Shown here piece by piece: positions 9,701-15,729 of a stretch of 64,000 bases of DNA. Positions within the stretch are counted from its first letter, which is position 1; the number at the start of each line of letters is the position of its first letter. A program made the translations under genes and the position numbers. Origin of the DNA: Bacteroidales bacterium. Lineage in GTDB: Bacteria; Bacteroidota; Bacteroidia; Bacteroidales; P3. Under the pieces are notes generated by a model, which made no database searches, had not been told where the DNA came from, and saw only the letters and a program-made list of their open reading frames with translations. The stretch lies in NCBI GenBank assembly GCA_017522065.1, contig JAFXAD010000062.1:124001-188000 (forward strand), read 5' to 3'.

Positions 9701-10093
9701 TGTGACCGTCCCCGAGGAACTGTAGAAGACCCCTCCGCTCCCCGCAGGGAAGCTACATATCTGCGACCCAGTGGACGAGCCATTTTTCACCTTCAAGGTG
9801 GCGTTGCCACTTGGGTGTGTCAGGTAGCTGTAGACCTCAACACGGTAATGGCCTGTGGGCGTGGTGGTATGGAAAGTATAACTTGCATTGCACGACGACG
9901 AATGGGGTGACGACGGTCCACCATCGTCGTAGACTTCGGCATAGCTCATCGTCGTATCGCGATGTCCGCTGACAGGCATGATGATTGTCTGGGCGAAAAA
10001 AGAGGTCTGGACCGTTAGCAAACATACAAACAAGAAGAGTGCTGGCAAAAAGCCAGTTCTGCCTGATTTGTATATTTTTATATCATAGCGCAT
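6743..10093 (-). CDS. T9SS-secreted multidomain surface protein with CHU_C (gliding-type) C-terminus
   Basis: 1116 residues. A signal peptide (about 1-35, ending SFFAQT) is followed by a CUB-like domain (about 36-155), fibronectin-III-like domains (about 160-430, e.g. YTVEGLLPHTTYRFTIVVLC), a MAM/jellyroll-like domain (about 470-630), Ig/PKD-like domains, and three roughly 50-residue repeats each ending in a GCDS motif (near 909, 956 and 1007). The last 95 residues from VVTPNGDGYNDF are the CHU_C domain (type B T9SS sorting signal), with WVYDRWGRRIYY and the PDGTYYYRF motif. The protein is expected to be exported by SecYEG, moved by type IX secretion and held on or released from the cell surface, probably as an adhesin or binding protein. 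Ligand unknown. Monocistronic, with terminator at 6649-6679. Confidence 0.88.
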   Translation of the reverse strand: MRYDIKIYKSGRTGFLPALFLFVCLLTVQTSFFAQTIIMPVSGHRDTTMSYAEVYDDGGPSSPHSSSCNASYTFHTTTPTGHYRVEVYSYLTHPSGNATLKVKNGSSTGSQICSFPAGSGGVFYSSSGTVTITFQSDDDNPDPGFKVILCEYNNRVPTNLSTDFIDSNTHYVRWNHVPNVTWTVEYAVVCEDVNFETFFSDPANYTTLYLDTSYLEVPDVPVGCFLVYRIYTESTTPCTRITTGFTYAYSEPFQCPCIEIASINVEQLTDSIRISWTSDSLPSVWHVSCYQLGFDTTLPGTCTELTIPYDYPCFGPAMQIRSECNYPCATAWVSLPNGGCQTMVHSIKRKAVTSSSISLLWNTVDDPTARYLLYFGLDGSPQQDDVLLDTLAYDDTSYTVEGLLPHTTYRFTIVVLCADGRLSCYKISISTSTTIDNCIDYFNRFNPNVHFASGTYQNPNQSQSYVSGRHTAIADTSMRDINTGNQLRCVPRGEETSFRLGDDDIGAKGESVTFDYLVDSLDKDMLVLRYAIVMQNPNHTSENQPHFTMEILDNTGLVIDTTCCYADFYAAGELGWNTVAGSNVIWKDWTTVGINIAPYHGQNIKIRFTTKDCADGGHFGYAYFTIHCDSKRIALVNMCENVDSVRLRAPEGFEYNWFHGNDTTVISTENEILVPADTTEYYCYASFIGKPECNFVVRSFAVLPVPRAAFSYQIDTCNKTISLVDNSYVDIDSAYRQYVRQTIDSIYWKVDGVTFFGDSIRIDISSNRTYEVQLYCMLSGSLCLDSTSKLFDVDFYHNAAIEGPTEACYGSQVTLSARLEPFDDCSIQWNDGTADTTVIFTAITDTVLSLVSQYLSCLDTTFHSVKVNPVFSDTVYFESCPGFAQQLDFEETETGTYTHQTYSSYGCDSSMTLCLTVFPAYDDTLAVVTCDEPYYELGFEVDSSGVYSHANTTTNGCDSLTTIVFNRKITFADTVVTEIFYGSVYSDANFTEDRTGVYHNDFVDVDGCDSTYTLDLNVVRIIFPNVVTPNGDGYNDFLGITDILETNIVYVSKIWVYDRWGRRIYYCDNIRSESDFWHPAKTRTPDGTYYYRFVADTSKGLIEHKGVVEVVGSVEK

Positions 10094-10156
10094 TGCATCC
10101 GATGTTAAACCACTATAAAACTATAGTCTGTTATTTAACAATTTTTGCTGCGTCTA

Positions 10157-10648
10157 TTATTGTTTTTTTTCGTTTTTTTCTTCGTAGGGGTCCGCCAACG
10201 GGTTGTCTTTTTGATGGTTTTCAATAAGATGCTCCACCCATTTAAGTATCCAGTTGATAAACAATATCACCATTACCGCAGCAATGGCTTCGCGCCACAG
10301 ACCGTAACCACAGAGCGAACCCACCGCAGCTGAACACCAGAGGGTTGCTGCCGAGTTGAGACCATGGATTGTGAAGCCGTCGCGCAGTATAACGCCTGCA
10401 CCGAGGAATCCGATGCCCGTCACAATCTGTGCCAAAACACGCAAGTTGTCATTGTTGACCGGGCCGCCCGAGGCCATGGCATTCTCAATGACGGTTTCTG
10501 AAATGAGAATGAATATGCAGGCACCGACAGCCACAAGCGAATTGGTTGTCAGTCCTGCGCTACGCTGGCGCAACTGGCGTTCCAAGCCAATCAATATGCC
10601 GCAAACCAAAGCAGCAACAAGACGGAATATGAATATGTTTATAGCCAT
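10157..10648 (-). CDS. MgtC/SapB family membrane protein
   Basis: 163 residues with four to five hydrophobic helices. It carries family motifs GLERQLRQRSAGLTTNSLVA (residues about 21-40), TGIGFLGAGVILR (about 77-89) and NSAATLWCSAAVG (about 97-109). MgtC-like proteins of the short type sit in the inner membrane; virulence-associated MgtC modulates the F1Fo ATP synthase under low Mg2+, but this small generic homologue has no assigned role. The gene starts 9 bases beyond the stop of the following minus-strand gene's neighbour ygiQ (10658 is the ygiQ stop), so the two are probably cotranscribed. The hydrophilic C-terminal tail EEKNEKKQ is encoded by another T-rich TTTTTTCG/TCTTCG stretch (10160-10186). 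Confidence 0.88.
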   Translation of the reverse strand: MAINIFIFRLVAALVCGILIGLERQLRQRSAGLTTNSLVAVGACIFILISETVIENAMASGGPVNNDNLRVLAQIVTGIGFLGAGVILRDGFTIHGLNSAATLWCSAAVGSLCGYGLWREAIAAVMVILFINWILKWVEHLIENHQKDNPLADPYEEKNEKKQ

Positions 10649-10657
10649 GAATGAAAA

Positions 10658-12550
10658 TTATTTTTTGAATTTTGATTCAATACCCAAAAGTTTTATATAT
10701 CGATCGAGGTGTGCGTTGTGCAGTATCTGCCTGATGGCTGGCTGTACCTCACGTTTGTAGAAGAAGAACATCTGACGCTGCTGCTGCTTCTCGTTGGGAT
10801 GGCGGGCCACGTAGACGGGTTCCATCGTCGTCGGGTCAATGCCGGTGTAGTACATCTCGGTGCTCAACGTCATGGGCGTCGGCGTGAAGTCCTGAATCTG
10901 CTCCAGCCTGTAGCCCATATGTTTCATCTTCACAGCCAACTCGGCCATGTCCTGCAGACGGCAACCGGGGTGACTGCTGATGAAGTACGGTATCAGCTGG
11001 TAGCGCAGGTCCGCCTGCTTGCATATCTCATCGAATCGCCGTTTTGTTTCTTCAAATAGCGTAAACGACGGTTTACGCATCGTTTTCAATACTTTTTCAC
11101 TCGTATGCTCGGGAGCCACCTTCAGGCGTCCGCTGGTGTGGTGCAGCACCACCTCGCGGAAATACTGCCACCCGCCGTTGCCTTCGGTGAAGAGGTCGCA
11201 TCGGATGCCGCTGCCGACGTAGAGGTGCTTCACCTTGGGGTGTGTGGCCACTTTTTTCAATAGCAAGGACATAGCTCGGTGGTCGCTGTCGAGGTTCTTG
11301 CACATCGTGGGCATCGAGCAACTGTAGCGTGTACACTTGCGGCAGAGTTCCTGATTCTTACCCTTCATGCGCCACATGTTGGCCGAAGGCCCGCCGAGGT
11401 CCGTCAGCACACCGTGGAACTCTGGGTCCTGAGTGATGAGGTTCACCTCATTGAGTATGCTCTCCTCGCTGCGCGAGGCTATCTGCTTGCCTTGGTGGGC
11501 GCTGATGGTGCAGAACGAGCAGCCGCCGAAACAGCCGCGGTGCGTGTTCACGCTCCACCGTATCATCTCGAAGGCCGGTATCGGCCCGCGTTTCTTGTAT
11601 TTAGGGTGCGGCAGACGCATGTACGGCAGGTCGAAGCTGGCGTCGATCTCCTCCGTCGTCATCGGTGGCTCCGGCGGATTCACCACCACCAGACGGTCGC
11701 CGTGCCGCTGCACCAGCATCGCACACTCTATCTTGTTGCTCTCCCGCTCGATAATCTGGTAGTTCTCCGCCTCCGCCCGCTTGCTCATTTGACACTCCTC
11801 AAACGAGTGCAGTTCGATAACATTTGTCCCCTTCACTTCCCCATCACTCCTATTCACTCCACTATCATTCAACGAATGCAACCCAATTACATTTGTCCCC
11901 ATCACTCCCCCATCACTCCTATTCACTCCCCCATCACTCCCCATGGTATACGCCACCTGCGGCAGCCCGTAGCACGCCTCTATTCCCCGCCCCTCGTCCA
12001 GCACCCGGGCAATCTTCAGCGTCGTCCTCTCCCCCATCCCGTAGTTCAGCAGGTCTGCCGGTGTGTCAATCAGTATGGAAGGGAACAGCTTGTCGTCCCA
12101 GTAGTCGTAGTGCGCCAGCCGTCGCATGGAGGCCTCGATACCCGCGATGACCACCGGCACATCTGGGTATATCTGTTTCAGTATTCGCGTGTAGACGTAT
12201 GTCGCCCTGTCGGGCCGGAATCCGAACTGTCCGCCAGGCGTATAGGCATCGTCGTGACGCAGACGCCGCGCCGCCGTGTAGTGGTTCACCATGGAGTCCA
12301 TAGCCCCGCTCGTCACCCCGAAGAACAGCCTCGGCCGCCCGAACTTGCGGAAATCCCTGAGGTCGTCCCTCCAGTTCGGCTGCGGGATGATCGCCACGCG
12401 GTACCCCGCCGCCTCCAACGTCCGCCCGATCACCGCCGTACCAAACGACGGATGGTCCACATATGCGTCGCCGGTGACCAGCACCACATCCACCTGCTCC
12501 CACCCGAGCCGCTTCACTTCCTCCAATGTTATCGGCAAAAAATGTCCCAT
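10658..12550 (-). CDS. YgiQ family radical SAM protein with an in-frame repeat insertion
   Basis: 630 residues. The N-terminal cobalamin-binding-like region begins MGHFLPITLEEVKRLGW and contains LVTGDAYVDHPSFG, the family signature. The radical SAM cluster motif CxxxCxxC is RGCFGGCSFC at about residues 349-356, followed by the YgiQ-type C-terminal region (CRKCTRYSCSMPTMC, DFTPTPMTLST). The substrate of YgiQ is unknown. Residues about 205-252 hold two tandem 23-residue repeats starting GVNRSDG (ending HSLNDS and HSFEEC), encoded by the repeat at 11795-11941; this looks inserted in a loop between the N-terminal domain and the SAM barrel. Start ATG 12550 is fixed by family alignment. It heads a likely ygiQ-mgtC operon. 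Confidence 0.9.
   Translation of the reverse strand: MGHFLPITLEEVKRLGWEQVDVVLVTGDAYVDHPSFGTAVIGRTLEAAGYRVAIIPQPNWRDDLRDFRKFGRPRLFFGVTSGAMDSMVNHYTAARRLRHDDAYTPGGQFGFRPDRATYVYTRILKQIYPDVPVVIAGIEASMRRLAHYDYWDDKLFPSILIDTPADLLNYGMGERTTLKIARVLDEGRGIEACYGLPQVAYTMGSDGGVNRSDGGVMGTNVIGLHSLNDSGVNRSDGEVKGTNVIELHSFEECQMSKRAEAENYQIIERESNKIECAMLVQRHGDRLVVVNPPEPPMTTEEIDASFDLPYMRLPHPKYKKRGPIPAFEMIRWSVNTHRGCFGGCSFCTISAHQGKQIASRSEESILNEVNLITQDPEFHGVLTDLGGPSANMWRMKGKNQELCRKCTRYSCSMPTMCKNLDSDHRAMSLLLKKVATHPKVKHLYVGSGIRCDLFTEGNGGWQYFREVVLHHTSGRLKVAPEHTSEKVLKTMRKPSFTLFEETKRRFDEICKQADLRYQLIPYFISSHPGCRLQDMAELAVKMKHMGYRLEQIQDFTPTPMTLSTEMYYTGIDPTTMEPVYVARHPNEKQQQRQMFFFYKREVQPAIRQILHNAHLDRYIKLLGIESKFKK
11795..11941. repeat. 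In-frame 69-base tandem repeat within ygiQ
   Basis: Two copies of a 69-base unit; on the plus strand each has ATTTGTCCCC or CATTTGTCCCC then CCATCACTCCTATTCACTCC. Shorter CACTCC(CC) units recur inside them, showing growth by slippage. The repeat encodes GVNRSDG(G/E)V(M/K)GTNVI(G/E)LHS twice in the minus-strand protein. Confidence 0.85.
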
Positions 12551-12659
12551 AGTTTTAAGTTCCTAACTGTTTTTAATGGCAGCATTAGCAATTCCTATAA
12601 CCCTATTCTACAACGTCTTCCCTAATTTAACACAACACACTTACATTTCATTCATAATG

Positions 12660-12667
12660 CAAATATA
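12660..12667 (-). promoter_or_regulatory. Putative -7 element for ygiQ
   Basis: CAAATATA on plus reads TATATTTG on minus, matching TAnnTTTG, about 110 bases upstream of ygiQ. No convincing -33 TTTG at 19-21 bases. Confidence 0.4.
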
Positions 12668-12695
12668 CAAAAAAACAACGACTTTTTAACTTTCA

Positions 12696-12761
12696 CCGTA
12701 ATTTTCCAAACGAGTTTTACATATTATGCCGTATTTTTCCAAACGAGTTCTTTATAATGCC
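12696..12761. repeat. Two direct copies of a 33-base repeat upstream of the ygiQ promoter
   Basis: The copies start at 12696 and 12729. The 21-base cores CCGTAnTTTTCCAAACGAGTT differ at one position, and the rest of the unit (TTACATATTATG / CTTTATAATGCC) is looser. The position just upstream of the putative -7 element would suit a regulator site, but origin as a simple duplication is equally possible. Confidence 0.7.
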
Positions 12762-12858
12762 TGACATTCCCTGAAATTGGTTACCTCCACAAGGTCGGTG
12801 GCCTTGACAGACAGATTTGGGACGGTTAAACTGAATAACAAATAGAAAGCAAAAAACA

Positions 12859-12889
12859 ATTCGGGCGCACCAATGGTGCGCCCGAATTT
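12859..12889 (-). terminator. Intrinsic terminator of pgk
   Basis: A 14-base perfect stem (AATTCGGGCGCACC / GGTGCGCCCGAATT) with an AAT loop, followed on the minus strand by GTTTTTTGC. It lies 21 bases past the pgk stop codon. Confidence 0.9.
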
Positions 12890-12909
12890 GAATACTTATA
12901 TATCAATTT

Positions 12910-14106
12910 TTAGTCCTGGATGGCTTTGATGCCGGGGAGGACTTTGCCTTCGAGGTATTCGAGCATGGCGCCGCCGCCGGTGGAGACGTAGCTCATCTGG
13001 TCGGCGAGGTGCATCTGCTTGACGGCAGCCACCGAGTCGCCACCGCCCACGGCGGCGAAGCAGCCCTGCTTGCAGGCGTCGGCAACGCTCTGGGCGATGT
13101 CGCGCGTGCCCTTGGCAAAAGTGTCAAGTTCGAAGACGCCGGCAGGACCGTTCCAGAGGATGGTCTTGCTCTGCATGATGATGTCGCGGATGGCCTTGCA
13201 GCTCTCGGGGCCGCAGTCCATGCTCTCCCAGCCGTCGGGAACCTCGCCGCTGGGGACAATCTGCGTGTTGGCGTCGTTGCCGAACTTGTCGCCGATGACG
13301 CTGTCGACGGGCAGGTAGTACTTCACGCCCTTCTCGTCCATGCGGCGCATCAGTTCGCGTGCCAGGTCAAGTTTGTCGTCCTCGCAAATCGAGTTGCCGA
13401 TCTTGCCGCCGAGGGCCTTGGTGAAGGTGTAGCGCATGCCACCAATGATAATCATGTTGTCGACCTTGTCGAGCAGGTTCTCGAGGATGCCTATCTTGCT
13501 GCTGACCTTCGAGCCACCGATGATGGCGGTGAATGGACGCGGCGGATTCTGCATCAGCTTCTCAAGGTTGCGAACCTCGTTCTCCATCAGGAAGCCAAAG
13601 TACTTGTCGTTGGGGAAGAATTTTGCTATCACAGCCGTGGAGCTATGCTCGCGGTGGGCAGCACCGAAGGCGTCGTTGATGTAGCAGTCGCCCAGCTTCG
13701 AAAGCTGTTCGGCCAATGCCACGTCGCCCTTGGTCTCGCCGGGATAGAAGCGGATGTTCTCGAGCAAGAGAATCTCGCCATCCTTCAGAGCGGCAGCCAT
13801 AGCCTCGGGTTCGCCGCTGCCCAGCAGGGCCTGGGTGAACTTCACGGGGCGGCCGGTCAGCTCCTCAAGGTGCTTAGCCACAGGCTGCAGCGTCAGTTCG
13901 GGCTCGAAGCCACCCTTCTTGGGACGACCGAAGTGAGCCATGATGATGATGGCGGCACCATCTTTCAGAAGTTTCTCGATGGTGGGCATCGACTCGCGCA
14001 TGCGGGTATCGTCGGTGATGTTTTTATTCTCGTCTACAGGGACGTTGAAGTCCACGCGCAGCAGGACTTTGCGTCCTTTGAAATTGATATCTTTAATTGA
14101 TTTCAT
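12910..14106 (-). CDS. pgk: Phosphoglycerate kinase
   Basis: 398 residues, full length. It transfers phosphate from 1,3-bisphosphoglycerate to ADP in glycolysis (cytosol). Diagnostic segments are VLLRVDFNVPVDENKN near residue 14, HFGRPKKG near 58, GGSKVSSKIGIL near 197, WNGPAGVFE near 316, GGGDSVAAV near 352 and the C-terminal STGGGAMLEYLEGK. It starts 13 bases after the atpB stop on the same strand, so it is probably transcribed from the atpB promoter at 15321-15351, and ends before a strong terminator. This links substrate-level ATP formation and the ATP synthase a-subunit in one transcript. Confidence 0.97.
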   Translation of the reverse strand: MKSIKDINFKGRKVLLRVDFNVPVDENKNITDDTRMRESMPTIEKLLKDGAAIIIMAHFGRPKKGGFEPELTLQPVAKHLEELTGRPVKFTQALLGSGEPEAMAAALKDGEILLLENIRFYPGETKGDVALAEQLSKLGDCYINDAFGAAHREHSSTAVIAKFFPNDKYFGFLMENEVRNLEKLMQNPPRPFTAIIGGSKVSSKIGILENLLDKVDNMIIIGGMRYTFTKALGGKIGNSICEDDKLDLARELMRRMDEKGVKYYLPVDSVIGDKFGNDANTQIVPSGEVPDGWESMDCGPESCKAIRDIIMQSKTILWNGPAGVFELDTFAKGTRDIAQSVADACKQGCFAAVGGGDSVAAVKQMHLADQMSYVSTGGGAMLEYLEGKVLPGIKAIQD

Positions 14107-14119
14107 TATGTATTAGGGT

Positions 14120-15277
14120 TTAATGGGTTTCCGGTTCTTCGACGGCCATACTGATATAGAGGGCCGAAAGCATCGTAAAGACAAATGCCTGGATATAGGC
14201 CACAAGGCACTCCAGAAGGCTAATGAACACTGCAAAGATGACCGACACAACAGAGACTGCACCGCCAACAGCCATACCAAGACTGTTGCTGAGGATGAAG
14301 ATAATAACCACAAATCCGAGAATGACGATGTGGCCAGCGGTCATATTGGCAAAAAGTCGGATCATCAGCACTATAGGTTTGGTAAAAACACCTACAAGTT
14401 CGACGATAGGCATCAGCGGGAAAACCTTAAGCCATGCCGGAACACCGGGAGTGTTGAAGATGTCTTTCCAATAATGCTTGTTGCCGTTGAAATTGGTGAT
14501 AAAGAAAGTTATCAGAGCCAAAATGGCCGTCACGGCGATGTTACCTGTGATGTTGGCACCGGCCGGGAATATGGGTATCAGTCCCAATATGTTGCAGAAG
14601 AAGATGAAGAAAAAGAGTGTCAGCAGATAAGGCAGAAAGCGATTGGTGTTGCGTCCCAGTATCGGCTCGACAATACCATCACGCACATGCAGCACAAGCA
14701 TCTCGATGAGCGACTGCATACCATGGGGCGCAGCGGTGCCACGCACCTTGTACTTCTTGGCCGAAGCCAGAATAATGACAATCAGTAACGTAACGGCGAT
14801 AATGATAGCCGCTGCCGTCTTGGTGATGGATAGGTCGAGAGGTTTGACAGTCTTGCCCTCGGCATCCGTGAGCTTAAGAAAAACATCCTCGCCTACCTCA
14901 ACGGTTTCAGCATCCACAGGAATCAATTCCGGATTTGCTTTTTCGACGCAAATCACCTCCTCCTTTTCCAAGCCTCCGCCAACGAGGGCATAGGTATGCT
15001 CTTTGCCCTGATAGACAGCATGTCCGTGATGGAACTGCTTGGACGAAAAGACCTCAAGATGGCCGTCGTCGATAAGGATAATCGGCAGGTTGACAGCAAC
15101 GCTGTGCTCTTTGCCGTCCTTGGTCTTATAGTCGCAAATATGCCAGGAATGCGAGTCGGTGACGTGACCGATAATGATTTTACCGGAATCGACAGCCTCT
15201 TTTTCGGGCGACGAGCAGCCTGTCATACCAAAAGAAAATAGCGCCAACAGTATTAACAGTAGTTTCAAACGAGTCAT
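14120..15277 (-). CDS. atpB: ATP synthase F0 subunit a with lipoprotein-like N-terminal extension
   Basis: 385 residues from ATG 15277. The C-terminal 240 residues are the membrane a-subunit: LIEMLVLHVRDGIVEPILG, then helices with LPYLLTLFFFIFFCNILGLI, the proton-path arginine in LMIRLFANMTAGHI, and the final YIQAFVFTMLSALYI. The first 140 residues form an extra periplasmic domain after a signal ending FGMTGC, a possible lipobox; N-terminally extended a-subunits are common in Bacteroidota. The frame is open to 15319, but this is at the expected transcription start of the promoter at 15321-15351, so the ATG at 15277 was chosen. Unlike the usual atpB-E-F-H-A-G order, atpE does not follow: pgk does. 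Confidence 0.93.
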   Translation of the reverse strand: MTRLKLLLILLALFSFGMTGCSSPEKEAVDSGKIIIGHVTDSHSWHICDYKTKDGKEHSVAVNLPIILIDDGHLEVFSSKQFHHGHAVYQGKEHTYALVGGGLEKEEVICVEKANPELIPVDAETVEVGEDVFLKLTDAEGKTVKPLDLSITKTAAAIIIAVTLLIVIILASAKKYKVRGTAAPHGMQSLIEMLVLHVRDGIVEPILGRNTNRFLPYLLTLFFFIFFCNILGLIPIFPAGANITGNIAVTAILALITFFITNFNGNKHYWKDIFNTPGVPAWLKVFPLMPIVELVGVFTKPIVLMIRLFANMTAGHIVILGFVVIIFILSNSLGMAVGGAVSVVSVIFAVFISLLECLVAYIQAFVFTMLSALYISMAVEEPETH

Positions 15278-15320
15278 TATCAATACATTTATTCTTGTTA
15301 AGATTATTTCAGAAAGCAAG

Positions 15321-15351
15321 CAAAGTTACAATTAATTTTTAAAACCACAAA
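15321..15351 (-). promoter_or_regulatory. Promoter of atpB-pgk
   Basis: On the minus strand TTTG (15351-15348), 19 bases, then TAACTTTG (15328-15321), an exact Bacteroidota consensus spacing. The -7 box is 44 bases upstream of ATG 15277. Confidence 0.7.
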
Positions 15352-15399
15352 AGCTTTTTTTCAACCGGTTGCAATTTTCGTTCACGTCATCAACTTTTC

Positions 15400-15648
15400 T
15401 CATACGGTTTTCGATGTGCCGTTAAAGATGTCAATCTGCATCGAGTCGAAAAGTCCCAGCTGGTTTTCTGACTGTTTCTGCTGTTTCTCGAGTGCCAGTG
15501 TCGACAACTGAGCCCGCAACAGACGTTTTGCCACAAGCGGTCGCGACACGTTCTGTTTTTGCGCAAGAAGAGTCAGTTTGTCATAATCGCGTGCCGAGAG
15601 AGTAACTATCACTTTCTTGGCTTTTTTTGTGCTTTTCTTCTTTTTCAT
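15400..15648 (-). CDS. Small ribbon-helix-helix-like protein
   Basis: 82 residues. A Lys-rich N-terminus is followed by KKVIVTLSARDYDKLTLLAQ and SRPLVAKRLLRAQL, which fit the beta strand and two helices of an Arc/CopG ribbon-helix-helix DNA-binding fold (residues about 11-48). The C-terminal 30 residues are Gln/Asn-rich and end without known motif. It could be a small transcription regulator; no toxin partner gene is adjacent (downstream is the atpB promoter), so a toxin-antitoxin role is not supported. The function is inferred from fold only. Confidence 0.6.
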   Translation of the reverse strand: MKKKKSTKKAKKVIVTLSARDYDKLTLLAQKQNVSRPLVAKRLLRAQLSTLALEKQQKQSENQLGLFDSMQIDIFNGTSKTV

Positions 15649-15683
15649 GGACTCAGTAACACTAACTTTAACATTTTGATATA

Positions 15684-15713
15684 AAGAGCGGAACCGATGT
15701 CAGTTCCGCTCTT
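15684..15713 (-). terminator. Terminator of the DUF2723 gene
   Basis: An 11-base perfect stem (AAGAGCGGAAC / GTTCCGCTCTT) with an 8-base loop, 17 bases past the DUF2723 stop. The following minus-strand tract is TTTATATC, only moderately T-rich. Confidence 0.7.
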
Positions 15714-15729
15714 GTACAATTGTTTCCTA

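Larger units (their letters stand above)
12551..12909. other. 359-base intergenic stretch between ygiQ and pgk
   Basis: No gene seen. It contains a -7-like element for ygiQ (12660-12667), two direct copies of a 33-base repeat (12696-12761) and the pgk terminator (12859-12889). The part at about 12762-12850 shows nothing that I recognise. Confidence 0.7.

Noticed and set aside
11279-12625. Long plus-strand open frame (448 codons) opposite ygiQ
   Set aside because: It is antisense to a conserved enzyme and rich in His/Arg/Val with no domain; an artefact of codon bias.
13009-14100. Long plus-strand open frame (363 codons) opposite pgk
   Set aside because: It is a mirror of pgk codon bias; no family resemblance.
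15400-15648. Ribbon-helix-helix antitoxin
   Set aside because: No partner toxin gene on either side; the next feature is the atpB promoter.
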